The notes under the pieces were generated by a model. It was given only the letters and a program-made list of their open reading frames with translations, searched no databases and was not told the origin of the DNA. The translations under genes and the position numbers were made by a program. A stretch of 53,549 nt of DNA, from contig NZ_LZJN01000001.1 of the NCBI RefSeq assembly GCF_001667735.1, positions 1 to 53,549 of the forward strand. The letters run 5' to 3'. Shown here piece after piece: positions 8,221 through 20,980 of the stretch. This DNA is from Mycobacterium sp. E183 (lineage in GTDB: Bacteria; Actinomycetota; Actinomycetes; Mycobacteriales; Mycobacteriaceae). Position 1 is the first letter of the stretch; each line of letters begins with the position of its first letter.

Positions 8221-8715
8221 ATGGTGCGCCCACCGCCTGACGCCGACGACGCTGAAGTGCAGTTTGCCGCTGATGTGCTGCGGAAATTGTTGCGCCATAT
8301 CGACTTCGAGAACAGCAGGCGTAGCAACCGCTATCTGGTCTCCCACGCTTGGACCGATGGGCCGATGATGTACCTGGTGTACGCGGCGCCACCGTCGGAC
8401 AGAAGTTGGGGACTGGCCCGCGACACCAGGGAGTCAATCATCGACCCCGCCCCGTGGCCGAACTTGGACGAGGCGGTGCTCTACTACTATCTGCTCGATT
8501 TCGAGGAGAACCAGCCCTCCTCGTCTCTTGGCGGGCCGGGCGAGCCGGACACCATTTGGTGGTTCGGCTGCCCGGGCGAAGGCCTCCCGGCACGGCCATC
8601 AAGCATCCCTGAGGCGTGTCGGTGCACCCCATCGAACCGATCCCGGCCGCCCAATCCCAGAAGGGGCGAGAGCGGGCCCGCCCCGCAGCCCCGTCGATAC
8701 GGCAATCCGCTCTGA
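8221..8715 (+). CDS. conserved mycobacterial hypothetical protein
   Basis: This is a 164-residue soluble protein of unknown function. A perfect AGAGGAGG ribosome-binding site (8205-8212) sits 8 bases before the ATG, so the start is secure. Residues 1-115 look folded and acidic, with notable aromatic patches (LYYYLLDFEENQPS, DTIWWFG). Residues from about 125 on are Pro/Arg/Ser-rich and probably disordered. There is no signal peptide or membrane segment. It lies between the kinase and uvrB, with no shared operon evident. I recall similar small proteins in other mycobacteria but no assigned role. Confidence 0.65.
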   Translation: MVRPPPDADDAEVQFAADVLRKLLRHIDFENSRRSNRYLVSHAWTDGPMMYLVYAAPPSDRSWGLARDTRESIIDPAPWPNLDEAVLYYYLLDFEENQPSSSLGGPGEPDTIWWFGCPGEGLPARPSSIPEACRCTPSNRSRPPNPRRGESGPAPQPRRYGNPL

Positions 8716-8762
8716 GCGCAATGGCCTGGTCAGAGGGCTGCCTGACGCCGGCTCCGCGACAC

Positions 8763-8785
8763 TTGTCGGTGCGCGGTTCTAACCT
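8763..8785 (+). promoter_or_regulatory. RecA-independent DNA-damage promoter of uvrB (PafBC-type)
   Basis: TTGTCGGTG (8763-8771), exactly 8 bases, then TAACCT (8780-8785) fit the published mycobacterial RecA-NDp consensus TTGTCRGTG-N8-TANNNT without a mismatch. This is the element recognised through the PafBC activator. The -10 hexamer ends 6 bases before the uvrB ATG (8792), so transcription probably starts at the ATG and the mRNA would be leaderless. No LexA box is visible. Confidence 0.85.
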
Positions 8786-8791
8786 GGTGGC

Positions 8792-10951
<2,160 letters not shown>

Positions 10952-10996
10952 GTTTGCTGGCAGCGCATCTCCGATTTGCACCCCTGAGGCACCCCA

Positions 10997-11002
10997 TACG
11001 GT
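10997..11002 (+). promoter_or_regulatory. candidate -10 element of the MFS gene
   Basis: TACGGT lies 6 bases before the GTG start at 11009, which would place transcription at or next to the start codon (leaderless). The AGAAGG sequence between them is too close to the GTG to act as a normal ribosome-binding site. No clear -35 is seen. Confidence 0.35.
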
Positions 11003-11008
11003 AGAAGG

Positions 11009-12415
11009 GTGACCGACACCGCGACCGTGACTGGCGGCTGGCGCCAGCTGCTGGGCGCCAGGTATCTGAGGACCTCCATCCTGCTGGCGGGTGGGGTGTG
11101 TCTTTACGCCACGAACGAGTTCCTGACCACCAGCTTGTTGCCGAACACCATCGCCGAAATCGGCGGCAGCCGGCTCTACGCCTGGGTCACGACCCTGTAC
11201 CTCGTCGGGTCGGTGGTGGCGGCCGCGATGGTCAATCCGATGCTGCTGCGCGTCGGGGCGCGCTCGTGCTACCTGACCGGTCTCGCCGTGTTCGGCACCT
11301 CCAGCCTGGTTTGCGCGGCGGCGCCCAACATGGAGGTTCTGATAGCCGGGCGCGCCCTGCAGGGTGTCGCAGGCGGGCTGCTGGCCGGCCTCGGGTACGC
11401 GCTGATCAATTCCGCTCTTCCGCGCATGCTGTGGACGCGCGGCTCGGCGCTGGTGTCGGCGATGTGGGGCGTGGCGACGGTGGTCGGCCCGACGACGGGC
11501 GGCCTGTTCGCCCAGCTGGGCCTGTGGCGGTGGGCCTTCGTGGCGATGGCGGTGCTGACCGCCCTGATGGGCCTGCTGGTGCCCGTCGCGCTGGCCCGCG
11601 TCGAGCACACGCCCGTCGTGGCGCCGATGAAGGTCCCGGTGCGGTCGCTGCTGCTGATCGGTGCCGCCGCGCTGGCGGTCAGCGTCGCCCAGATTCCGAG
11701 CAACACGCTGGCGACGTTCGCCCTGCTCGCCGTCGGCGTCGCCCTGGTGGGAGCGTTCGTGCTCGTCGATTGGCGGACGCACGCGGCGATCTTGCCGCCC
11801 AGCGTCTTCGGCCCCGGCCCACTGAAGTGGATCTATCTGACCATGGGCGCGCTGATGGGCGCCGCGATGGTGAACACCTACGTGCCCCTGTTCGGCCAGC
11901 GGCTGGCGCACCTGACCCCGATAGCGGCCGGATTCCTGGGGGCCGCGCTGGCGCTGGGCTGGACGGTCAGCGAGATCCTCAGCGCGTCCCTGGAGAGCCC
12001 CCGCACGATCGCGCGGGTCATCGTGGCGGCACCGATCGTGGCCGCCTCCGGCCTGGCCCTGGCCGCGGTCGCCCGCCGCGGGGACACGTCCCCGTGGACG
12101 GCCGCGCTGTGGGCGATCGCGCTGCTGGTGGCGGGCACCGGGATCGGGATGGCCTGGCCGCATCTGTCGGCGCGCGCGATGTCCTCGGTCGACGACCCGG
12201 CCGAAGGCGGCGCCGCCTCGGCGGCGATCAACACCGTCCAGCTGATCTCCGCGGCCATCGCCGCGGGTCTGGCCGGCGTGGTGGTGAACACCGCCAAGGG
12301 CGGCGACGGGATGGCGGCGCACTGGCTGTTCACGGTGTTCACCGCGCTCTGCGCGGCCGGGGTGGCAGTGTCTTACGGCGCGACCCGCCCGCGCCAGGTG
12401 CAACCCGTCGGCTGA
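11009..12415 (+). CDS. MFS drug-efflux-type transporter (Rv1634-like)
   Basis: This is a 468-residue inner-membrane protein with about 12-14 hydrophobic segments and MFS features. ATNEFLTTSLLPNTIAEIGGS lies near the first helix pair, followed by an RVGARSCYLTGLAVF loop and a GLLAGLGYALINSALP segment. By order and length it corresponds to M. tuberculosis Rv1634 (471 residues), annotated as a possible drug-efflux protein; the substrate is unknown. The start is GTG at 11009. It follows uvrB by 57 bases and ends 12 bases from the convergent MgtC-family gene. Confidence 0.88.
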   Translation: MTDTATVTGGWRQLLGARYLRTSILLAGGVCLYATNEFLTTSLLPNTIAEIGGSRLYAWVTTLYLVGSVVAAAMVNPMLLRVGARSCYLTGLAVFGTSSLVCAAAPNMEVLIAGRALQGVAGGLLAGLGYALINSALPRMLWTRGSALVSAMWGVATVVGPTTGGLFAQLGLWRWAFVAMAVLTALMGLLVPVALARVEHTPVVAPMKVPVRSLLLIGAAALAVSVAQIPSNTLATFALLAVGVALVGAFVLVDWRTHAAILPPSVFGPGPLKWIYLTMGALMGAAMVNTYVPLFGQRLAHLTPIAAGFLGAALALGWTVSEILSASLESPRTIARVIVAAPIVAASGLALAAVARRGDTSPWTAALWAIALLVAGTGIGMAWPHLSARAMSSVDDPAEGGAASAAINTVQLISAAIAAGLAGVVVNTAKGGDGMAAHWLFTVFTALCAAGVAVSYGATRPRQVQPVG

Positions 12416-12427
12416 CCCGCGGCGGCG

Positions 12428-13147
12428 TCAGTCCGGGTCGTCGTCGGCCTGGAAGACGGCCACCACCCCGTCGACGTCGCCCAACACCTGTCGCGCGCTC
12501 GCGATCCTGGTGCCGGACAACGTCATCGCCACCCGCACCTCGCCGTCGTCGATGTCGTGCGCGTCCGCGTCGAGCTCGGCCAGCTGCCAGTTCTGCTGCC
12601 CGCAGATGCGCAGCACCTCCCGCAGCATGCCGCGACCGTTCTCGTAGATGATCTGCACCCGGACGGTGCCCCGCAGCTGGGCCGTCAGGTGGCCCTCGAC
12701 CGCCTTGAAGACGAGCGCGCTGACGAAGTGCAGGGCCACGACGGCGCTGGCGAGCAGCAGCAGGCCGGCGCCCACCGCCATGCCGACCGCGGCCGATTCC
12801 CAAACCGCGGCCGCCGTCGTGAGCCCGTGCACGGCACCACGCCGGGTGATGATGATGCCGGCCCCCAAAAAGCCGACGCCGGAAACGATTTGGGCCGCGA
12901 CGCGGGATGGGTCCAGTGCGACCGCGCCGGGCGACAGGACGTCGGCGAAGCCGTACTTGCTGACCAGCATGATCAACGCCGCCGACGTCCCGACGATCGT
13001 CTGCGTCCGCAGCCCGGCGCTCTTGCCCTGGATGGTGCGTTCGAAGCCGATGAGCGCGGTCAATCCGAACGCGGCGAACAGCTCGACCAGGTGTCGGAGA
13101 CCCTGCACGTTGCCGCCCAGCAGCGGTGCGGCCAGCGAGCTTTGCAT
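12428..13147 (-). CDS. MgtC/SapB family membrane protein
   Basis: The protein has 239 residues. Four to five membrane segments in residues 18-150 carry the MgtC signature residues GFERTIQGKSAGLRTQ (Glu36, Arg47) and SGVGFLGAGIII (about 89-100). A cytosolic ACT-like C-terminal domain (about 160-239) follows. MgtC proteins support growth at low Mg2+ and inside macrophages, partly by restraining ATP synthase in Salmonella. M. tuberculosis has one (Rv1811) elsewhere, so this copy is an insertion into the Rv1634-Rv1635c order. It lies 52 bases downstream of the mannosyltransferase on the same strand. Confidence 0.85.
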   Translation of the reverse strand: MQSSLAAPLLGGNVQGLRHLVELFAAFGLTALIGFERTIQGKSAGLRTQTIVGTSAALIMLVSKYGFADVLSPGAVALDPSRVAAQIVSGVGFLGAGIIITRRGAVHGLTTAAAVWESAAVGMAVGAGLLLLASAVVALHFVSALVFKAVEGHLTAQLRGTVRVQIIYENGRGMLREVLRICGQQNWQLAELDADAHDIDDGEVRVAMTLSGTRIASARQVLGDVDGVVAVFQADDDPD

Positions 13148-13170
13148 ACCCCGTCAACTACCCAACAAAT

Positions 13171-13186
13171 GGCGGTTCATGCCGCC
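13171..13186 (-). terminator. small hairpin between the mannosyltransferase and the MgtC-family gene
   Basis: GGCGG-ttcatg-CCGCC forms a 5-bp stem in the 52-base gap. On the transcribed (minus) strand it is followed by ATTTGTT. It may be a weak terminator or attenuator; the short stem keeps confidence low. Confidence 0.25.
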
Positions 13187-13199
13187 GGCAAAGCGCGAA

Positions 13200-14771
13200 T
13201 CAGCGCGTGGACTTCACCACCTGCGAGTAATGGAACTGCCAGCGTTCGACAATGCGGAACCCGAGGTAACTCGGGAATCGATAGGCCGGGGCGCGGCCGA
13301 ATGCGGGCCCGGGTGGCAATGACGCCCCGGATTGGTGGTCGGGCAGCGACGTTTCCTTATTGGTAATGGTCCAGATCGCGGGGCATTTGTTGATTTTTGC
13401 GGTGGTGAGCCACACGGCGACGTGCCCGTCCCACAACGACCCGACCTTCGGCCCGTACGCGCCCCGTTCGACGTCGATCAGGGACCGGAAGGCCGCCGGC
13501 CGGGTGGCCAGCAGGGCGCGGATCGGGCCGGGCCGCCACGGCACGGTGTTGTCGACCATCAGGCAGTCACCGGGGGCGGCGTGCGAGCTGATCAGATCGG
13601 CGACCTGGCTGTAATCCCAGCCCTCCTTGGCGTACGGCCACCGCTGGACGAACAGGTAGTTCGGCACCGCGGCCACGGCGCAGACCAGCACCACACCGGC
13701 GATCGGCCAGGGTTTGCGGGCGAGCGTGACGATGCACACGGCCAGCACGACGGCCATCGCGGGCGCGGTGAAGATCAGGTAGCGCGGGTAGTAGATCGGT
13801 TCGCTGACGGCCGAATAGACGACCACGAGCGCGGTGGGAATGACCAGCCAGGCCGAGCAGGCGATCAACAGGCGGCGCACGTCGCCGGCCGGTGGCCGGA
13901 CCCCCGCCAGCCGGGCGGCGATCGCCGCCACGACGAGGACCGCGGACAGGATCGCGAACGGAACGCTGTGGTCGAAATACTGGCGCAGGACGATGTCGAA
14001 CGCGTAATGCCAGCTGACCGGGTAGATCCAGTTGACCTGCCAAACCTGGGCGTGGGCGAACAACATGAACGGCGTCATGGCAGCGACCGCGACGGTCGAG
14101 CTGCCCGCCCACCAAATCAGCGGGGATTTGCGCGCTTTCTCGGGCGCCAGCAGAGGCACCATTACCGCATAAACCGGCACCAACAGCACCATGTTCAGAT
14201 TCAGCAGAATCGACAGCATTAACGCCAGCGCGTAGCAAATCCACAATCGCGGTCTGTTGCGCCGGACGGCGGCGACGAGCAATACGGTGAGCCAGACCGC
14301 CGCGGCGGCCGCGAAGGCGTAGGGTCGCGCCTCCATGCCCGCCCAGGTGGTGCGCGGCAAGATGGCGAACACGACGCCCGCGCACACGGCGACCGGCCGG
14401 GTGGAGAACCGTCTGGTGAACACCGTGACACCCGCGGCGGCGGCGCCGATCGCGAGGGCGCTGGGCGCCCGCGACCAAAATTCGGTCGGCGGAAAAACGG
14501 CGAACCAGCCGTGCATCAGCAGGTAATACAGCCCGTGTACGGCGTCGATGTGGCTCAGCAGGCGCCACAGCTCGGCCAGAGTCCGGCTCGCCGCGGCCGA
14601 GATGGTCGCCCCCTCGTCGAACCACAGCGAGGGCCGGCAGGCCCAGGCGCCGCTGACGACGGCCGCGAAGACGGCGATGGCCCACGGGTCGAGCAATCTT
14701 CCGGGCGGACGCGCGGGTGCGGGCTCCTCGACGTGGTCCGCGACGCGCTGCTCGACGGTGGGCATTGACAT
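13200..14771 (-). CDS. capA: GT-C mannosyltransferase, LAM mannose-capping type (Rv1635c-like)
   Basis: The protein has 523 residues from the ATG at 14771. It is polytopic, with about 10-12 membrane segments, and has an early extracytoplasmic loop with LWFDEGAT whose Asp-Glu pair is typical of GT-C enzymes using polyprenyl-phospho-sugars. By order it matches Rv1635c, reported as the mannosyltransferase that adds the first mannose cap to lipoarabinomannan from decaprenyl-phosphomannose. The frame is open to 14972, but the extra 67 residues are Arg-rich and look non-coding, so the start at MSMPTVEQ is preferred. A TACAGT hexamer at 14787-14782 on the minus strand would give a near-leaderless message. 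The last residues (IVERWQFHYSQVVKS) resemble a conserved family tail. Confidence 0.82.
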   Translation of the reverse strand: MSMPTVEQRVADHVEEPAPARPPGRLLDPWAIAVFAAVVSGAWACRPSLWFDEGATISAAASRTLAELWRLLSHIDAVHGLYYLLMHGWFAVFPPTEFWSRAPSALAIGAAAAGVTVFTRRFSTRPVAVCAGVVFAILPRTTWAGMEARPYAFAAAAAVWLTVLLVAAVRRNRPRLWICYALALMLSILLNLNMVLLVPVYAVMVPLLAPEKARKSPLIWWAGSSTVAVAAMTPFMLFAHAQVWQVNWIYPVSWHYAFDIVLRQYFDHSVPFAILSAVLVVAAIAARLAGVRPPAGDVRRLLIACSAWLVIPTALVVVYSAVSEPIYYPRYLIFTAPAMAVVLAVCIVTLARKPWPIAGVVLVCAVAAVPNYLFVQRWPYAKEGWDYSQVADLISSHAAPGDCLMVDNTVPWRPGPIRALLATRPAAFRSLIDVERGAYGPKVGSLWDGHVAVWLTTAKINKCPAIWTITNKETSLPDHQSGASLPPGPAFGRAPAYRFPSYLGFRIVERWQFHYSQVVKSTR

Positions 14772-15024
14772 GATGCTTGTCACTGTAAAGCGGAATCGCC
14801 GGGACGGGTCACAATACCGCCCCGGGCTATTCGACCCCGCCGTGCGCATTCCACGAAAAGCGGCGTTATGCAACGCTTTCCGCCGCCGGCCAGAGCATTT
14901 GAATGTTTTGTCATCGGCGATATTCTCCGTTGCCGCGGCGCGACGCCGCAAATTGTCGACACGCCCGGCCATGTGGTGTCGCTAATCTCTTCCCTGTGCA
15001 ACGGGCAAACGCGATAGTGTCTTG

Positions 15025-15040
15025 GGTTGGCTGACCAACC
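15025..15040 (+). promoter_or_regulatory. perfect 6-bp dyad in the leader of the stress-protein gene
   Basis: GGTTGG-ctga-CCAACC lies just upstream of a GGGAGGG ribosome-binding site (about 15048-15054). A GATAGT hexamer at 15013-15018 could be the -10 box, which would put the dyad at the 5' end of the mRNA as a tetraloop hairpin. It may stabilise the message or act as an operator. Confidence 0.4.
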
Positions 15041-15056
15041 GAATCAGGGAGGGTAA

Positions 15057-15500
15057 ATGGGCGCCTATCGGACTGTGGTGGTGGGAACCGACGGCTCGGA
15101 CTCGTCAATGCGCGCGGTAGACAAGGCGGCGCAGATCGCGGGGCCGGACGCCAAGCTGCTCGTCGCGTCGGCATACCTGCCCCAGCATGAGGACGCCCGG
15201 GCGGCGGACGCCCTGCGCAACGAGAGCTACAAGGTGTCCGGCACCGCGCCCATCTACGCGATCCTGCAGGATGCCAAGGAGCGGGCGCACAAGGCCGGGG
15301 CCAAGAACGTCGAGGAGCGCCCGATCGAGGGCGCCCCGGTCGACGCGCTGGTCAAGCTCGCCGAGGACGAGAAGGCCGACCTGCTGGTCGTCGGAAACGT
15401 CGGCCTGAGCACGATCGCCGGCCGGTTGCTGGGATCGGTGCCCGCCAACGTCTCACGCCGGGCCAAGGTCGACGTGCTGATCGTCCACACCACGTCCTAA
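15057..15500 (+). CDS. universal stress protein, cAMP-binding type (Rv1636-like)
   Basis: This is a 147-residue single-domain USP, one residue longer than M. tuberculosis Rv1636 (TB15.3). Rv1636 was described as an abundant cytosolic cAMP-binding protein. The N-terminal VVVGTDGSDSS strand-loop and the C-terminal nucleotide-binding motif GNVGLSTIAGRLLGSVPANVS (about 122-142) are complete. A strong GGGAGGG site precedes the ATG. It may buffer cAMP made by cyclases such as the one at 30332. It is monocistronic, convergent with the MBL hydrolase gene 12 bases away. Confidence 0.93.
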   Translation: MGAYRTVVVGTDGSDSSMRAVDKAAQIAGPDAKLLVASAYLPQHEDARAADALRNESYKVSGTAPIYAILQDAKERAHKAGAKNVEERPIEGAPVDALVKLAEDEKADLLVVGNVGLSTIAGRLLGSVPANVSRRAKVDVLIVHTTS

Positions 15501-15512
15501 CGCAGGGCCGCC

Positions 15513-16190
15513 CTACCAGCCCCGCTCGCGCCATTCCGCCAGGTGGGGACGCTCGGCGCCCAGCACCGTGTCGTCACCGTGACCGGGGTAGATGACGGTC
15601 GAATCGTCGTACACGTCGAACACCCGCGTGGTGACGTCGTCGAGCAGCTGGGTGAAATCGCCAGGCTGCCACGTCTTGCCGACGCCGCCCGGGAACAGGC
15701 AGTCGCCGGTGAACAGCTGCGTGACCCCGCCCGTCGCGGGCCCGTCGAGGGCGAGCGCGACGGAGCCCGGCGTGTGGCCGCGCAGGTGGATGACCTTGAA
15801 CTGCAGCTCGCCGATTTCGACGGTGTCGCCGTCGGCCAGCAAACGATCCGGTTTGACCGGCAACGGCTCGGCGTCGATCTCGTGGGCTGCGGTCGGTGCG
15901 CCGGTGGCCTCGGCCACGGCCTGAAGCGCCTGCCAGTGGTCGAAATGCTGATGGCTGGTCACGATCAGCGCCACCTTGGGGGCGTTCTGCCGGATCAGGT
16001 CGATCAGGACGTCGGCGTCGTTGGCGGCGTCGATCAACAACGTTTCGCCCGTGGCGGAACAAGTCACCAAATACGCATTGTTGTCCATGGGGCCCACCGA
16101 CGCCTTTAGGATCGTGGCGCCGGGTAGGGTCCGGCGGGCCGCGGTACCAGGGTCGACGTGTCCGGTGTAGTTGTCGTCCAGGGCAGTCAT
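15513..16190 (-). CDS. metallo-beta-lactamase fold hydrolase, glyoxalase II-like (Rv1637c)
   Basis: The protein has 225 residues from ATG 16190. It has a two-metal MBL site: HQHFDH motif (His80, His82, Asp84, His85), His139 in GHTPGS, Asp163 in TGDCLFPGG and His204 in YPGHGD. The family hydrolyses thioesters such as S-lactoyl conjugates; the real substrate in mycobacteria, possibly a mycothiol thioester, is not established. The frame is open to an ATG at 16259, but those codons run through the uvrA damage promoter (16219-16241), so the later ATG is preferred. It is divergent from uvrA. Confidence 0.88.
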   Translation of the reverse strand: MTALDDNYTGHVDPGTAARRTLPGATILKASVGPMDNNAYLVTCSATGETLLIDAANDADVLIDLIRQNAPKVALIVTSHQHFDHWQALQAVAEATGAPTAAHEIDAEPLPVKPDRLLADGDTVEIGELQFKVIHLRGHTPGSVALALDGPATGGVTQLFTGDCLFPGGVGKTWQPGDFTQLLDDVTTRVFDVYDDSTVIYPGHGDDTVLGAERPHLAEWRERGW

Positions 16191-16218
16191 AGCGGCCACG
16201 TTACTGGTCAAACGTTGC

Positions 16219-16241
16219 TTGTCGGTATGGGCACATAGCAT
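16219..16241 (+). promoter_or_regulatory. RecA-independent DNA-damage promoter of uvrA (PafBC-type)
   Basis: TTGTCGGTA (16219-16227), 8 bases, TAGCAT (16236-16241) match TTGTCRGTG-N8-TANNNT except for the last base of the first box. It lies in the interval divergent from the MBL gene. Transcription would start near 16248 and leave a leader of about 54 bases before the GTG at 16302. It pairs with the matching element before uvrB. Confidence 0.8.
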
Positions 16242-16301
16242 GGAATGCGCCGTGCGCATCTACGGCTACAGCACGTCAAAGATTCACTGAAAGAAGGCAG
16301 C

Positions 16302-19205
<2,904 letters not shown>

Positions 19206-19211
19206 CCGCCG

Positions 19212-20951
19212 TCAACCGGGGATCTTGGTCGCCATCTGGTTGGCGATCTGCCTGGCCTGATTGATGGTTCCCGGTGCGCAGACGTTGACGTCGAGCACCA
19301 CGTTCGACACCGCCTCCAGGACGTGCTGGCACACCACCGGGCTGTTGGCCAACGTGTGCTGCAGCGCGATGTTGGGCGGATTGCCGCTGATCTGCCCGAA
19401 GGTCCATTCGAATGGGGCTTTGTCGCTGGGCTGGGTCACGGTCTTCCCCCCGCAGTCCCGCCATTGGTTCCACTGGTCGTTCACGAATCCCCGGGCCTGG
19501 TCGGCGGACGCGAAGATCACCGCGCCCTGGACCACGACGTAGGCCGGGTTGCTCAGCGGCTTCTTCATCAGCTGGGCCAGCATCGCGGTGTAGCCGCTGC
19601 TCTTGTACGTCCGGGTCTGGAAACCGATCAGCGCCCCGAGGCACTTGTCGTCCGACAGCGTATTGCCGGGACCCGGGTCCGTCATCTCCGTCACGTTGTG
19701 GTCGACGATGATGCCGGTGGTGCCGACGAGGGTGTTGATCTGGTCGACGGGAAGCAGCAGCGAATCCAGTTGTGCGGGAGCCACCGTGGGGGAGGCGCTG
19801 GTCGTCACCGCGCTCGTGGTCGAGGGCGCGGCGGTCGCGCCGGTGGTGGGGCTCTCGGGTTGTGCGGCCCCGGACTTGTCGACCGCCAGCCACACCCCGG
19901 TGCCCGCGATCACCGCGATGACGAGCGCGAGGGCGCCGATCACCAGCCCCAGCCTGCGCCGCGGCGGCGCGGGCGGCGCCCACGGCGGGGCGGGCGGAGG
20001 CGCGAACCACGCCGGGTGCTGCGGCGCGGGCTGGGCGGCAAAGGGTTCCACGCGCGGCGGCGGCGCGAAATGTTGGCTGTGCTGGATCAGCTCGGTCGCC
20101 TCGCGTTGGTCCGGCGTGCTCAGCGCGTGCAGGGCCGCCTTCGCCAGATCGCCCGCGGTCAGGTAGCGGTCGTTCGGGTCCTTGGCCATCCCGCGGGCGA
20201 CGACCTCGTCGAACGCCGCCGGGACGGCGGGATTGCGCAGGCTCGGGCGCGGCACCGGCTCCACCAGGTGGGCGGCCATCAGGCTGCTGAGGCTGGTGGT
20301 CTGGAAAGGCCTTGTGCCCGTGAGGCATTCGAAAAGGAGGCACGCGAGGGCGTAGATGTCGACGCGGTAGGTGGGGTCGTCGTTGCCGAATCGCTCGGGT
20401 GCCATGTAGTTCCAGCTGCCGATCGCGGCGCCGGTCTTGGTCACGCGCTCGTCGGTGGCCGCGGCGGCGATGCCGAAGTCGACCAGGTAGGCGAAGTCGC
20501 CCTCGCCGAGCAGGATGTTCTCGGGCTTGATGTCGCGATGGATGACCCCGGCGCGGTGCGCGGCATCGAGGGCGGCGGCGACCTGTTCGACGATCGCGAC
20601 CGCGCGCGGGGGCGGTAGCGGCCCGGTGCGGCTGAGCACCGTCCCCACGTCACGCCCCTCGATGAGGCGCATGTCGATGAACACCTGACCGTCGATTTCG
20701 CCGAAATCGTGTATCGGCACGATGTGCGGTTCCTGAAGCCGGCCCGCGGTCCGGGCCTCGCGTTGCATGCGCCGCCGAAAGGAGTCATCGGAGCTCACCT
20801 GCTCGGACATCAGCTTCAGCGCCACCACGCGGTCCTTGACGGTGTCGTATGCCTCGTAGACCTCGCCCATCCCGCCGCGACCCAGCAGTCGCCGTAACTG
20901 GTATGGCCCGAACCGGCTCCCGATCCGCGGACCGGGCTGCGTTTCACTCAT
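19212..20951 (-). CDS. PknH-type receptor Ser/Thr protein kinase
   Basis: The protein has 579 residues. The kinase domain is at about 16-276, with glycine loop LGRGGMGEV, Lys46, HRD (138-140), DFG (158-160) and activation-loop Thr171/Thr173. A juxtamembrane region rich in Pro leads to one membrane helix (about 335-356), a Thr/Ser/Ala linker, and a periplasmic PknH-type sensor domain (about 394-579). That domain carries four cysteines (437, 500, 541, 558), the number that forms two disulfides in PknH. M. tuberculosis has no kinase at this spot and PknH sits next to embR elsewhere; no embR is seen here. It is convergent with uvrA, and downstream of the small acidic protein on the same strand. 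Confidence 0.92.
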   Translation of the reverse strand: MSETQPGPRIGSRFGPYQLRRLLGRGGMGEVYEAYDTVKDRVVALKLMSEQVSSDDSFRRRMQREARTAGRLQEPHIVPIHDFGEIDGQVFIDMRLIEGRDVGTVLSRTGPLPPPRAVAIVEQVAAALDAAHRAGVIHRDIKPENILLGEGDFAYLVDFGIAAAATDERVTKTGAAIGSWNYMAPERFGNDDPTYRVDIYALACLLFECLTGTRPFQTTSLSSLMAAHLVEPVPRPSLRNPAVPAAFDEVVARGMAKDPNDRYLTAGDLAKAALHALSTPDQREATELIQHSQHFAPPPRVEPFAAQPAPQHPAWFAPPPAPPWAPPAPPRRRLGLVIGALALVIAVIAGTGVWLAVDKSGAAQPESPTTGATAAPSTTSAVTTSASPTVAPAQLDSLLLPVDQINTLVGTTGIIVDHNVTEMTDPGPGNTLSDDKCLGALIGFQTRTYKSSGYTAMLAQLMKKPLSNPAYVVVQGAVIFASADQARGFVNDQWNQWRDCGGKTVTQPSDKAPFEWTFGQISGNPPNIALQHTLANSPVVCQHVLEAVSNVVLDVNVCAPGTINQARQIANQMATKIPG

Positions 20952-20980
20952 CGACGTCCCCCCGACGCCAAGCCGCTTCC

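Noticed and set aside
8716..8791. LexA/SOS box before uvrB
   Set aside because: No sequence close to the mycobacterial SOS palindrome is present; the PafBC-type motif explains damage control.
14776..14798. TTGTCACTG upstream of the mannosyltransferase, resembling the first half of the damage promoter
   Set aside because: The base at the R position is followed by C instead of G, the downstream hexamer is not TANNNT, and it points away from the gene.
14772..14972. Upstream extension of the mannosyltransferase frame (67 residues)
   Set aside because: Arg/Ser-rich composition without hydrophobic or conserved features; the MSMPTVEQ start fits better.
16191..16259. Upstream start for the MBL hydrolase
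   Set aside because: These codons overlap the uvrA damage promoter and the residues do not look like part of the fold.
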